From Sorghum bicolor (taxonomy: Eukaryota; Streptophyta; Magnoliopsida; Poales; Poaceae): a stretch of 64,000 nt of DNA. The notes beneath the pieces were generated by a model. It worked only from the letters and a program-made list of their open reading frames with translations, was not told the DNA's origin and did not search any database. Shown here one piece after another: positions 1-11,089 of the stretch. The stretch is from assembly GCF_000003195.3 (NCBI RefSeq), contig NW_018396416.1:123908-187907 (forward strand), written 5' to 3'. A program made the position numbers and the translations under genes. Numbering within the stretch: the stretch's first letter is position 1; every line of letters begins with the position of its first letter.

Positions 1-1901
1 GCTTGGCTGAGGCGCCACGGGCCGAGGGCACCGTCGAAGCTCCCGCGCCAACCACTGGGGGGACGGGGATCCATCCGACGGCCCCTGACGCTCCGGGAGG
101 CCCCTAGGGAGCTCCAAGCTCCCAGAAGAAGGCTGCCCCCCGAGCAAGGTATGTATAGGTTTTCCGACTTTTCTATTGATTTTTTGTTTTTCTCTTTCTT
201 CTGACTTGCGTTATCCTTTCATCAGCCGAAAGCACAAGGCGGCCTCGGTGGCGCTGGCTCCGCTGAAGGCCGTGAAGAGGGGGGCGCAGTCGACCCCTGG
301 GTCGGCGAGGCCCAAATCGCCGCCCCCCTGAGCCGCGAAGAGGGGAACTCCCCCGGGAAGGAGAGGGGCAGGAGATGGGGACGCCGAGGCCCCAAGGGCC
401 GGAGGAGACGGTCCTGGCCCTCGGGGCTATTCCTCCTTCGGGGGATGCCGATCTGGGGGCATGGCTCGGCCCGTGCAGACCGAGGAGGGCCGGGCCATCG
501 TGGCATTTAGTGCGGCGCCCCTCGGGGGTCCTCACGGGAAGGGCCCTACCCGTCCCGAGGCTCCCGCAGCGGGAGGAGAAGGGGACGCCCCGTGGGGCAA
601 GAGCCCCGTGGTCTAGCCCGACCTCGACGACACGGAGGGAAGGGCCAGGTTTGTTCTGGATGACCCGTCGGAGGCTTACCTCTGGCAGGGCCTGGACGCG
701 TGTGGGCGTGCCAGTGTCGAGGCCATCAACCGAGCATCCGAGCTCGTGAGCCGGGACATGTACAAGCTGGCCCAGGTGAGGCTTTCTTCCTTGTCATGAG
801 GTGTTTTTTGTTTTGTATTGTAGTACCGACTCCCCATGCAATTTTCGACCTTGCAGGCGCTCAAGGCTATGTCCTTGGAGAAATCAGTTTTCCTCCGCAG
901 GGAACGGGATGCCTGGACAGCCTGCGAAGATGAAAAGGCTGCCAGGGAGGCGGCCGAGGGGGAAGTCGCGAAAGAATGCGAGATTTCTGCTGAGCTTCGA
1001 CAGAAGTGCTCGGCCCTTGCAACTGAGGCTCGGGAGGCCCGGGAAAAGGTTGCTCCCCTGGAGAAGAGGGTTAGCGACCTTACCTAGGAGTCCCAAGAGC
1101 AGGGGGCGGCTGCTGAGGGGTATAAGGGCGAGGTCGCTCGGCTAGAAGCTCTGCTCGCCGAGAAGGACCTTGCCCTGAACCAGTCTCAGGTCGACCTTTC
1201 TGCGGCTCAGAGCGAGGTGGCCCGTTGGCACCGGAGCTTGGCGGAAAACGAGAAGCGAGCCGAGGGTAAGAACTACGTCTTTTACCTTGGCTTTTCTTAT
1301 GTTTGGATTGATCTTCCTGACCTTTACATTTTTTTCATTCTGTTTTTCAACAGAGTTGGAGAAGAAGGTGGCTGAGGTAGTCTCTGCTGCCGACGCCTTG
1401 CAGAAGTCCTTCGACGCCGAGGTCACGGACCGCTTGGCTCTGGAAGCCGTGGTCGCCTTGGCGTGCGATGGACTCGGGGTGTCGGCAGGCGTGTCGGGGT
1501 CGTCACTGCAGAGTCGGATTGAAGCTCTCTACTCCCGGGCCGGGGAGAGGATGAGGGAGGCGCTCCATGCTGGGGTAAAGAAAGCCCTAGCGGTGGTGAG
1601 CTCTCACTATGTCGGCATTGATTTGCCAACGGTTAGTGAGGGCTACGTCCTTCCTGATGACAAGGCGGAGGCCCAGGAGGAGCTGCAGAGGCTTGAAGAC
1701 GCCATAGACGCCCCGGGAGATGCCCTGGCCGCCTTCTTTGACGCCGAGGTGGAGCTTCCCCCCTTGGCGCGCAGGGGCCTGGGCAAGCAGGGCAATGAGG
1801 CCCTTGAGTTAGATTTTTCTCTTTTTGTAAACATCAAAGGCCAGTGGGCCTTCTGTTTTGTATATAAAACATTAATGCTTTTATATGATTGTTCCTTTTA
1901 A
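1..1901 (+). pseudogene. Antisense accessory gene of element C, 5' end missing, decayed
   Basis: Opposite in strand to gag-pol and located downstream of integrase. Exons are visible by coding character and GT-AG borders: 1-148, 226-775, 857-1265 and 1354 onward. Phase is consistent at the last two junctions. The exon at 857 encodes a Glu/Ala/Lys-rich predicted coiled coil (residues such as SLEKSVFLRRERDAW). The last exon has more heptad-like sequence and then an acidic tail. In-frame stops at TGA 329-331, TAG 614-616 and TAG 1085-1087 show decay. The final 30 or so codons before 1901 look like 3' UTR read through a lost stop. The protein is not obviously homologous to the antisense product of elements A and B. 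Function is unknown. Confidence 0.65.
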
Positions 1902-2391
1902 GATTTCCTTTATATTTCTTGTTGTCACTTTTTCCCCATGCCGACCCGACATCGGCAGCGCGGGGTCGGGTGAGCTACTTAGGGTCTACGCTAGTCAGAG
2001 CGTTCGAGCCCAAATCCTTCCCTTTTCCTTGGTAATTTTTAGAAGTCCGGATCCGTCCCCCGATCCTAGGGGGTGAGTAGAGGTCGTCCTTGCCCGTGGG
2101 CATGGATCTTTCCTTGGGTTCATGCCTAAAGGTTTAGGGGGTGGTTCTACGGTTTCTTAAATCCCTTTAGGAAACGAAAGAAAGACACTGGGTCAGGGTG
2201 TTTTGACTTGTGTGAAAAAAGGAAAAAAGACTCGAAGTTGCCACAGGGGGTTCCACCCGTGTAGCCCCCGAGGGAGGCTCGAACTCTGCAAGGTAGATTC
2301 GAGGCTTACTCTCTAAAAGAAATGACCATATAATTTTGAACTATCATTTATTCTTTCGAGATGATGAACAAATGGATGTTTTTACAAAGTT
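1902..2391. other. Noncoding stretch between convergent antisense gene and pol of element C
   Basis: No convincing coding sequence on either strand. It lies between two genes that converge, so both 3' UTRs and both poly(A) sites should fall here. AT-rich stretches such as 1860-1925 and 2310-2395 fit that, but I cannot place an exact poly(A) site. Confidence 0.5.
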
Positions 2392-3558
2392 CTAAGGGTA
2401 GAAGCGACGTAGCTGTTCTATGTTCCACGCGTTCTTGAAGACCTCCCCTGCTTCGTTGGCGAGCTTGTAAGTGTCGGGTCGGAGGACCTCGACGATGACG
2501 AAGGGTCCTTCCTAGGGGGGCGTGAGCTTGTGACGACCCTTGTTGCTTTGCCTGAGCCTCAGCACCAAGTCACCGACTTGAAAGGCTCGGCCTTTGACTC
2601 GGCGCGCGTGGTATCGGCGGAGGGCCTGCTGGTACTTGGCAGAGTGTAGGAGGGCTACGTCTCTGGCTTCATCCAGCTAGTCCAGTGCGTCTTCTTGGAA
2701 CGTCTTGCAGCTATTTTTGTCGTAGGCTTGTACCCTTGGAGACCCGTACTCTAGATCCGTGGGGAGAACGCCTTCCGACCCATAGAACATGAAGAACGGG
2801 GTGAAGCCTGTGGCTCGGCTTCGGGAAGTCCTTAGACTCCAGATCACGGCCGGCAGCTCTTTGAGCCACCTTTTTCCGAACTTGTCCAACCGGTTGAAGA
2901 TCCTGGGCTTCAGACCCTGGAGGATCATGTCATTGGCACGTTCCACCTGACCGTTGGTCTTTGGGTGAGCAACCGCTGCCCAGTCCACACGTATGTGGTG
3001 TCTGTCACAGAACTCCAGGAATTTCTGCTCGGTGAACTGTGTGCCGTTATCGGTGATTATGGAGTTGGGCACTACAAATCAGTGGATGATATCCGTGAAG
3101 AACAGCACTGCTTGTTCGGCCTTGATCCTGGTGATGGGTCGGACCTCAATCCACTTGGAGAACTTATCAATTGCGACAAGCAAGTGGGCGAAGCCCCCGG
3201 GCACCTTTTGAAGAGGCCCGACAAGGTCGAGGCCCCAGACAACAAAGGGCCAGGTGATGGGGATCGTTTGCAGAGCCTGAGCGGGGAGATGAATCTGCCG
3301 AGCGTAGAACTGGCATCCCTCATAGGTCCGCACGATCTCCGTGGCATCGGCCACGGCGGTGGGCCAGTAGAAACCTTGTCGGAAGGCGTTTCCTACTAGC
3401 GTCCGAGGCGCGGCGTGGTGGCCACAAGCCCCCGAGTGTATATCCTCCAGGAGCTTGATTCCCTCCTGACGTGAGATGCAGCGCATCAGAATGCCCGACG
3501 GGCTGCACTTGTACATCTCTCCGTCGAGAAGGAGGAAAGTCTTGGCGCGACGAGCCAC
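2392..3558 (-). pseudogene. Integrase of element C, broken
   Basis: Encodes the DNA-joining enzyme of the element. The N-terminal zinc-binding HHCC pattern is present (IHSGACGHH followed by CQFYARQ; the first Cys of the CxxC pair is in EGCQF context). The DDE core is visible: WGLDLVGPL, ITDNGTQF and NGQVERAND. The frame is cut by TGA at 3079-3081 just before the PNSIITDNG motif and by a stop at 2677-2679. A second segment to 2394 carries the C-terminal GPFVIVEVLRPDTYKLAN-type region and ends in RRFYP and a TAG. Several nonsense codons mean no active product. Confidence 0.85.
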
Positions 3559-5557
3559 ACGTCGTGCCTCAGCCTAGTCTGAGGGCAGAGTGCCGTCGAC
3601 GAGGCGTTGCAGCAAGGGGTAGCGCCAGTCTGGCGAGTCGTCTGGTGCAGGGGGTTCGGACTCGATGTCCATGGCCTCCTGCTCCTGAGTCGTGGAGATC
3701 TTGGGGTCGGGGCCCGAGTCGCCTGGGGTTTAATCCGAGCCCCCGTCGTCTTTGTAGTCGACGGAAGGCTTATAGAGGTCGCTGACAAAGATGTCCGAGG
3801 GGATCGTGGCCCTCTCGGACGCCATTTTAGCAAGCGCATCGGCGGCCTCATTGTATTTCCTTAACACGTGGTTAAGTTCGAGGCCGTCGAACTTTTCCTC
3901 CAGGCGCCGGACTGATTTGCAGTACGCGTCCATCTTGGGGTCGTGGCAGCTGGACTCTTTCATGACCTGGTTGATGATGAGTCTGGAGTTGCCTCGGACG
4001 TCAAGCCGCTTGATCCTAAGCTCGATCGCGATATGGAGACCATTAACAATTGCCTTGTACTCTCCGTGTTGTTTGAGGTGGGGAAGTGGAGTCGGATTGC
4101 ATATCACATCCTTACCCCGAGGGGGGAGACAAAGACGAGGCCAGCGTCGGCCCCGGTTTTCATCAAGGACCCGTCGAAGTACAAGGTCCAGCACTCGTGT
4201 TGGATCTGAGGTGGGGGGAGTTGAGTTCCCGTCCACTCTGCTACAAAATCCGCTAGAACTTGGGATTTTATAGCTTTCCGAGGCTCATAGGTGATCCCGA
4301 CACCCATAAGCTCTATAGCCCACTTAGCAATTCTACCATTAGCCTCTCGGTTCTCGATCACTTCCCCCTGAGGGAAAGATGACACTACCGAGACTGGATG
4401 AGACTCAAAGTAATGGTAAAGTTTGCGTCGGGCTAAGACTACCGCATAGAGTAGTTTTTGGATTTGGGGGTATCGGGTCTTTGTGTCGAATAGTACCTCA
4501 CTGATGAAGTACACCGGCCTTTGGACCGGTAGGGCGTGCCCTTCTTCCTTTCTTTCGACCACGATAGCTGCGCTGGCCACCTGATCGGTGGCCGCGACGT
4601 AAAGGAGCAATGGTTCCCCCTCAGCGGGGGGTACCAAAATGGGATGGTTAGTGAGCAGAGCCTTGAGCTTGTCAAGGGCTTCCTGGGCCTCGGGGGTCCA
4701 GGAAAAGTGCTCGGATTTTCTAAGTAACCTATACAAAGGTAGTCCCTTCTCCCCGAGACAGGAGATGAAACGACTGAGGGAGGCCAGGCATCCCAAAACT
4801 CTCTGCACTCCCTTTAGGTTACGGATTGGGCCCATGTTCGCGATGGCCGAGACCTTTTCAGGATTGGCCTCGATCCCTCGCTCAGACACAATGAATCTGA
4901 GGAGCATGCCTCGGGGGACCTCGAAAACGTATTTTTCGGGGTTGAGTCTGATCCCTTTAGCCCTAAGGCATCGGAATGTTTCATCCAGGTCGGCCACCAG
5001 GCCGCTTGCCTTCCTGGATTTGACAACAATGTCGTCTACGTAAGCTTCTACCGTTTTGCCTACGAGGCCCCCGAAGACCTGGAGCATACATCGCTGGAAT
5101 GTAGCCCCCGCGAGCTGGTCGGACTCTTTCATCTTGATTTGGTGGTAGCTGGAATAAGCATCAAGAAAAGATAAAATTTCACATCCCGTAGTGGAGTCAA
5201 CTATTTGATCGATACGAGGTAATGGAAAGGGATTCTTAGGACATGCTTTATTTAAACTAGTATAGTGTACACACATCCTCCACTTCCCATTTTTCTTTTT
5301 AACTAGTATAGGGTTAGCAAACCACTCGAGATGGAAACCTCCTTGATGAATGCGGCCGCCAGCAACTTGTGGATCTCCTCCCCGATGGCCCGACGCTTCT
5401 CCTCGTCGAATCGGCGCAGGCGCTGCTTCATGGGCTTGGAGCCGGCTCGGATGTCTAAGGAGTGCTCGGCGACTTCCCTCGGTATGCTAGGCATGTCCGA
5501 GGGACTCCACGCAAATATGTCGGCATTTGCGCGGAGAAAGTCGACGAGCACTGCTTC
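3559..5557 (-). pseudogene. Reverse transcriptase-RNase H of element C, broken
   Basis: RT is recognised by [19 protein letters not shown] and the catalytic YVDD box ([12 protein letters not shown]). Compared with A and B, about 23 residues are missing in frame near 5110, between SDQLA and GATFQRCM, removing the conserved block that precedes the YVDD box. Another break occurs near 5300, where the frame changes before [17 protein letters not shown]. RNase H starts at YFDGSL, changes frame around 4110-4230, and continues with GEYKAIVNG. Its third acidic position reads VRGNSRLII where A and B have VYGDSALVI, so a catalytic Asp is replaced by Asn. Multiple lesions make this copy non-functional. 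Confidence 0.85.
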
Positions 5558-5560
5558 CTA
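5558..5560 (-). promoter_or_regulatory. In-frame UAG between protease and RT, element C
   Basis: The protease frame ends ISSSLDPN-stop and continues in the same frame with EAVLVDFLRANADIFAW, the conserved lead-in to RT. The codon sits at exactly the position occupied by UAG in A and B. Whether it is a readthrough site or a nonsense mutation cannot be settled from sequence alone. Confidence 0.5.
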
Positions 5561-6283
5561 ATTGGGGTCGAGGCTCGAGCTAATCCTCAACGCCCTGCCC
5601 TCAGAGGTCCCAGGGTCGAGGAAGACGAGCTTGGTCTCCTCCGCCAGCTCGAAGCTCCCGGCGTGACGCTTGGGGTCGGGGACGTCCTGGTCACCGTCGC
5701 CGAGGCTGGTGAGGATAGACAGAGACTCAGCTAGAGCCTCGGCCTGCTTGATGCACTCGACGTCGCACTGGTAGGTGTGCTGGCTGGTCGTGCTGACGGT
5801 GATGATGCCGTTTGGCCCCGGCATCTTGAGCTTGAGGTAGGTGTAGTTGGGGACGGCCATGAACTTAGCGTAGCATCGTCGCCCTAGGATTGCGTGGTAG
5901 GTTCGTGGGAACCCGACCACGTCGAAGGTGAGAACCTCCTGTCTGAAGTTGTCGGGGGTCCCAAAGCAGACGGGCAGATCGATCTGCCCGAGGGGATGGG
6001 CGCGATGTCTCGGCACCACTCCGTGGAATGGTGATGTGTCATTCCTCAGCCGAGACTTGGTGATCCCCATGAGGGCCAAAGTCTTGGTGTAAACAATGTT
6101 GAGGCCGCTGCCTCCGTCCATGAACACCTTGGTGAGACGAGTCTCGGCGATGATGGGGTCGATGATCAGCGGATAGCTCCCGGGGTTGGGGATCCGGTCC
6201 GGGTGATCCTGTCGATCGAACGTGATCGCGCTCTCGGACCACTTGAGGTACGAGGGCGCAGCTGTGCTGATTGCACAAACTTC
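5561..6283 (-). pseudogene. Aspartic protease region of element C
   Basis: Retroelement protease that would cleave the polyprotein. The active-site-like motif is DGGSGLNIVY, followed by the hydrophobic TYHAILGRRCYAKFMAVP block typical of Tat-type proteases. The open stretch 5561-6127 is in frame with RT across the UAG at 5558-5560. Upstream, toward gag, the frame is lost, so a gag-protease fusion could not be made from this copy. This is the only one of the three copies in the window to keep the YHAILGR block without a deletion next to it. Confidence 0.75.
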
Positions 6284-8788
6284 TCAAAGTTCGCACTTCC
6301 TTTGACTCGCGGTGAGGCGAGCCGCACATCCCCCAAAGATCAAGAGGCAGTTCTTGACCTTGGGGAAGCCTTCCCCCTGAGGGTCGTCGTCCTTGGGGGG
6401 CTCTTCAGCGCCCTCCTTGACTATGATGTCAGTGTAATACCGACGCAGGACAGTGCACTCCTCAAGGGTGTGCTTGGTTGGTCCCCTATGATAGGGGCAC
6501 GGCTTCTTCAACATCTCGTCGAAGAGACCGGGGCCAGCAGGAGCCCGCTTGGGGTTCTTGCGATGTGCCGCGGCGACTAGGTTGTCGTCCGACTGACCCT
6601 GCTTCCCTTTGCGACCCTTCATCTTTTTCTTGGGGTCGCCTGAGCCCGAGGCCTCGGTGGCCTCGGCCTTTTGTTTCCCCTTGGCCGTGCCGTCGGAGAA
6701 AATGGCACCAACTGCCTCTTCGCCTGAGGCAAAGTTGGTGGCGATGTCGAGCAGCTGGCTGGTGCTCGTGGGGGTCTTGCGACCGAGCTCGTGTACCCGC
6801 TCTTTGCAGGTGGTACCGGAGATGAAGGCTCCGATGACGTCGGAGTCCGTGATGTTGGGGAGCTCGGTGCACTGCTTGGAGAATCGCCTGATGAAGTCTC
6901 GGAGGGACTCATCAGGCTTCTGCCGGCAGCTCTTGAGGTCCTAGAAGTTCCCAGGGCACACGTATGTGCCCTGGAAATTCCCGACGAAGATCTTGACCAG
7001 GTCGGCCCAGTCGTGGATCATGCACTCAGGGAGGTGCTCGAGCCACGCTCTGGCCGTATTGGCCAGGTGGAGTGGTAGGTTGCGGATGATGAGCAAGTCA
7101 TCGTCCGCCCCGCCCAGCTGACATGCTAGGTGGTAGTCCGCTAGCCAGAGTTCAGGGTTGGTTTCCCCCGAGTAATTGGTGAGGTTAGCGGGCTGTCGGA
7201 ATCGTGCCGAGAACTTGGCCCTGCGAATGGCCTCGCTGAAGACGCGGGGGCCCGGAGGCTCGGGCGATGTGCTGCGGTCGTGGTCGGGGTCGTACCTCCT
7301 GCCTCGGCGTGGTCGATAGCGCCGAGACTCGGCCTCGTCCCTGTCATGCCGTCTGGCCTTAAGGGTGGCTCGGGCGTCCGCGTAGGCCCCGACGCGTTCG
7401 TGGACAGATGGGGCCCTGTTGCCCCCTTGCGGGTTAGGGGGCGGCGGACCCTGCACGGTTGGTGCCCTGTTAGGAGGGGGTCGATCCCCTTGGCGCCTCG
7501 TACCATGGGACTGCGACGCAGAACTTTCTGCGTTCTGCACCACAGCTTGCTCAAGGAGGCCACATAGCCCCTGGCGCACCCTTCTCCCCTCAGGGGTCGA
7601 TGGGTCGGGCATCGCTCTGAGGAGGAGTGCGGCAGCCATCATGTTCTGGCTGGCCATGCTGAAGACTAGGGGGTTGTCACCCCCTTCGTCCTCGATGATG
7701 CGGCGGTTGACATCCCGAGCGCGGCGTCTAGCCTCGCCCCCATCCCCGCGGGCGGACTGGTCGTGGACCAGGGTCTCGCGGAGTTGGCGGAGGCGTACGC
7801 GCTCTTCTTCGAGCCTGGCCTCCAGCTCATTGAGCTGCTCGAGGTCAGGGCGTTGTCCTCCTGCGGGGGCTGATGCTGCCCCGCGGGCTCTAGGATGGGT
7901 CCCGGGAGTTGTGTTGGGAGGTGGAGTGGCGTTCCCCTGCCTAGAGGGTCCTGCACCCCCTTGGGCGTTGGGGGGCGCTCCTCCGACCTCGAGGTTGAAG
8001 CACTCTCGTGACGGATCATAGTCGTCGTCGTCGGAGTCGGAGTAGCCGAGGCAGTAGTTGCTGGCCTCCAGAAAGCGCATGAAGGTTTCCAGGTCACGAC
8101 AACCGGAAAAGTCAGCGCCAGCCCACTCATCGTCGCCTGAGGTGGGATCCTCAAGGTACGATGAGACGGGTGGGGTAGCGATAAGGTCCAGGGTAGACCT
8201 CAGGTGGTGCCTTGGAAGATCCGCGTACACACTTAATGAAGTGCTCACGGAAGAGGCGTAAGTGGCGACTGTGCTCTTGAGTCCCAGAGGGAGCTCGGGA
8301 GGTGCCGCTACCTTTCCTCCATCTGTGGATAGAGGGTGATGAGAAGTCGAGGCCCCCTGGTCCCACTTCTAAGGAGGGGACAGGAGCCGCGCTTTGCACT
8401 TTGACCGGGGCGGGACAGGAGGTCGCGATGATCCCCTGTTGGTCCGTGGTGTGGAGCTCGACGCTCCGTGGGCCCTTCCTCTAGCGCCTGTCGGGCCAGA
8501 AGAGTGGGTGATCTGGTGAGGAATATGCGGGGGGAGGGCCGGACGGACCCTTGCCTCGGTGGTAGGGTCAGAGATCCTAGACCTCTGACGCCCCCGCCGG
8601 GCGCCCCCTGCATGGTGCCCTGAGCGCCTCCCACGCACTGGCTGTGGCAGGATCGGCTCGGGGTGAGGCTCGGCGTCACCACGTGGTGGGAGGAGGACCA
8701 TGTCATAGCCGGAGCCAAGCGACATGAACTCCAAACTCCCAAACATCATGATGGTGCCGAGGCTGAGTGGGTGGAATCCGTCTGCCAT
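6284..8788 (-). pseudogene. Gag of element C, several frames
   Basis: Probable start is the ATG at 8788 (MADGFHPLSLGT). The protein is then split over at least three frames. The longest part, up to 8248, has an acidic Ser/Asp-rich N-terminal region, a Glu/Arg coiled coil, and the capsid-like block NPELWLADYHLACQLGG...LPLHLANTARAWLEHLP. TAG at 6941-6943 interrupts the capsid where a Trp codon is likely ancestral. Coding continues with KPDESLRDFIRRFSKQC. Near the C-terminus is a zinc-knuckle variant, CPYHRGPTKHTLEEC (C-x2-H-x5-H-x4-C). Highly GC-rich. Confidence 0.75.
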
Positions 8789-8830
8789 CCAGGCTTTCCC
8801 CAGTAGGGAAAGATGAATGCCACGCAAAAG

Positions 8831-8849
8831 GCCCCTACCTAGAGCGCCA
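8831..8849 (-). other. Primer binding site, element C
   Basis: On the minus strand it reads TGGCGCTCTAGGTAGGGGC, two bases inside the LTR. It starts with the TGG expected from a tRNA CCA end. A and B have nearly the same site. I cannot assign the primer tRNA with confidence. Confidence 0.7.
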
Positions 8850-9186
8850 ACTGTCGGCGTCTAGACTCGTCGTTTAGACACAAACGAGTATAAGTATGCG
8901 TGACCACCTAAACCCGGATGGTGATGCAAGTGGAACACAGAGAATTTATACTGGTTTGGGCTAAGGATGCCCTACGTCTAGTGAGATTGGGGGTCTGTAT
9001 TGTCTTGCACCCAAAGGTGCTTGTAGTAGGGGTGTACAAGCAGGCTGCGAGAGAGCGCTAAGTCCCAGGTCTCGGCTTTGTGTGGTGGACAGAGCGTTGG
9101 TTGCTACTCTGTGAGTGAACTCGCTTGGAGTGTGGTGTTTGTGTGTTGTGTGGATGGCCTTGTCTTGGTTGTGAACCTTGGCTCCC

Positions 9187-9194
9187 CTTTTATA
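9187..9194 (-). promoter_or_regulatory. TATA-like box of element C LTR
   Basis: Minus-strand TATAAAAG in the middle of the LTR, followed by GGGAGCC. About 340 bp of LTR lie downstream of it before the primer binding site, a reasonable R-U5 length. Confidence 0.5.
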
Positions 9195-9651
9195 GTCTTA
9201 AGGGGAGACAGGTATTTACATGTGTGATTGGAGATTTCCTCTGCTGAATGGTGAAGCCACAGTCCCGACCCTGTAGAAGCTTGCCCATATCGTCCTTGAG
9301 GCATGGCTGACAGCACGGTAGCTCCTGTGGAGGGTTACCGAGCCCTGTTGGAGTCGTGGGGGTCGGATCGGTGATACTACAGCCTGTCCTGTAATAGTGG
9401 GAAAAGATAGCTAACAGTGACACTGGTTAATCTCTCCCATTCCTCTTTTACTGTGAGGCAGTACACCACAGTGAAAGAGGTGAGGTCACACAGTGAAAGA
9501 GTTAAGGTTACAGTGACCGGGGTGGTTGGAATAGTCGCCGCCATGCCCTGCTGCGATATGGGAGTCACTGCGCCTGTCCTGTCGTGGGTACGGGTGCCGT
9601 GCGTTGGACGCCTTGCCCTGTGACAGGGGATCTGGCGAAGCGGCGTCGGTG

Positions 9652-9900
9652 CCCGAGCCCTAGAGGCGTCGGGCGAGACAGAACTCGCGTCTGAGGCCCA
9701 GAGGGGTCGGGCGAGGCGGTGTCGGCGCCCGAGCCCTAGAGGGGTCGGGTGAGACGGAACTCGCGTTCGAGGCCCAGAGGGGTCGGGCGAGGTGGTGTCG
9801 GCACCCGAGCCCTAGAGGGGTCGGGCGAGACGGGACTCGCGTCCGAGGCCCAGAGGGGTCGGGCGAGGCGGAACTTGCGCCCGAGGCCAAAAGGAGTCGG
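9652..9900. repeat. 76-bp GC-rich tandem repeat inside the C LTR
   Basis: The phrase CCCGAGCCCTAGAGG recurs at 9652, 9728 and 9804, a 76-bp period. Each unit is two related halves of about 38 bp sharing AGAGGGGTCGGGCGAG. The block is in the U3 part of the LTR (upstream of the TATA box in element orientation). It creates reading frames on the minus strand that I treat as artefacts. Confidence 0.8.
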
Positions 9901-10036
9901 GCGAGCCGTGTTTTGGGCCCAAGGCCGAGGAGTCAGACGAGCCGGGGCCCGCGCCCTGGTGATTGCGGATGGTTTGCTTTGTCTTCTGCGATTTTTATTA
10001 TTCTGATTTGGGTATCCCTTTTTATGGTACCCAACA

Positions 10037-10589
10037 CAAAGTGACGAGTTGACCCACTGATTTGCCCTCACGACAATCCCATCTTCCCGAATAGAGAATT
10101 GGTATGCCGCAAAAACTGATCAGCCGCGTTGTTCAGACCGTGAGGGAAGTTATGGTCTGGTGAGACTGTCCTGAACTTGACAGCCCGTCCCACGGTGGTC
10201 GATGTTATTGTCAGGGATGTCTCTAGTCGTTCGTGCCTGGAGACACGAGTTGGTCAACGGGATTCGAAAAAATTTGATGTTGTCGCCTGATCGGGCTTGC
10301 GTGAAATCGAATCCACCAGGTTGGAGGCTTCGAGAAGTTTGCGGTCGGCGCGATCGAGGGCTTGAAGAAGATCCGAGTTGTCGACTCGCTTTGCCCTGTA
10401 GCGAGGGAGCGGAGGTCGGGTCCTCGGAGCCGGCGTGATCGGAGCCGACGCCTCTACTGTCCCAGATTAGATCTGGGTTTCTTCCAGAGCCGTGGTCGTA
10501 AGGCCGCCACCGCGAGTTGTCCAAGTGATCTGCCCGACAGTGAACGTGAGACCTTCAGCCACGGCCGCAGAAGCTAGGATGATGACCAT
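10037..10589 (-). pseudogene. Gag N-terminal fragment of element E
   Basis: Aligns by eye with the gag start of A (26770-27322). Start codon is at 10589 (complement of CAT 10587-10589). The A-like features are the region equivalent to SRRPTRVVTHERLG and the GLNNSASLYSR block, but frameshifts break the frame. It ends where C inserted. Confidence 0.7.
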
Positions 10590-10637
10590 CTTGTTCGTCT
10601 GGGAAGCTGTACGCACACCCCCTACCTAGCGTGCCAC

Positions 10638-11089
10638 TGTCGACGAAAGCTAGTCGGTAGTCTAACTTGGGCTATACCCACGGTAGTAGTTTATCGGCAG
10701 ATAGGTGCACAAGCTACGAACTCGATGGTGACGCAAGACACGGACAAGGTTTTTATCCAGGTTCGGCCGCTGTGTGGGCGTAATACCTACGTCCTGCGTC
10801 TGATTGTATTGGATTGAGTTGAGTTGAGATGAGATGTCTATGGGGGGTCCCTTGCCTCTCTTTATATAGTCCAAAGGGCAGGGTTACAGATCTGGAAACT
10901 AACCCTAGTCGATTACAATTGCCATAGATAGCATGATATCAATTCCTATTCTGACCGACTAGAATCCTGCTTGGTATCCACGTCTTGTTTCCTTGCGCGA
11001 GACTCCGGGCAGTTGGATCAAGCCCCGAGTCTTCCTCGTGATGGACCAAGTCTCCTGGTCCAAGTCTAGCCGTAAGGGTATTGGGGTTT
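10638..11089 (-). repeat. 5' LTR of element E, outer end truncated
   Basis: Starts TGTCGACGAAAGC and follows the A/B LTR closely, including the TTTATATAG promoter region near 10860 and the CCTTGCGCGA block. After CCGTAAGGGTATTGGGG it departs from A/B and becomes satellite (TCTAGCAGTTCC). The fusion therefore removed the LTR terminus and any target duplication. Confidence 0.8.

Larger units (their letters stand above)
1..10036 (-). mobile_element. Element C: Ty3/gypsy (Tat-like) LTR retrotransposon, 5' part, left end outside window
   Basis: Read on the minus strand, the order is 5' LTR, primer binding site, gag, protease, RT, RNase H, integrase, then an opposite-strand gene, which is the Tat-lineage layout. 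The 3' LTR lies left of position 1. Gag, protease, RT and integrase frames are all interrupted by stops, frameshifts or deletions, so this copy is dead. The right LTR edge abuts gag sequence of a different element (E), which shows C inserted into E; CAAAG at 10037-10041 is the expected target duplication, but its partner is outside the window. Lineage assignment is inferred from domain order and the antisense gene. Confidence 0.85.
8852..10036 (-). repeat. 5' LTR of element C (1185 bp)
   Basis: Bounded by TG and CA: plus-strand TGTCGGCGTC at the left and GGTACCCAACA at the right. It adjoins the primer binding site on the left and foreign sequence (element E) on the right. It contains a TATA-like box and a GC-rich tandem repeat. 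The partner LTR is outside the window, so the right boundary rests on the TG/CA ends and the switch to element E sequence. Confidence 0.8.
10037..11089 (-). mobile_element. Element E: truncated Tat-like element related to A and B
   Basis: Contains the start of gag, the primer-binding-site region and most of one LTR of the A/B family, clearly more diverged than A and B are from each other. Left, it is interrupted by C (10036/10037). Right, the LTR stops about 20 bp short of the expected CCCCCACA end and runs directly into satellite at about 11090. The remainder of E is expected left of C, beyond the window. Confidence 0.75.

Noticed and set aside
9660..10071. Minus-strand frames over the 76-bp repeats
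   Set aside because: Translation of a GC-rich tandem repeat. It lies within an LTR and lacks any domain.
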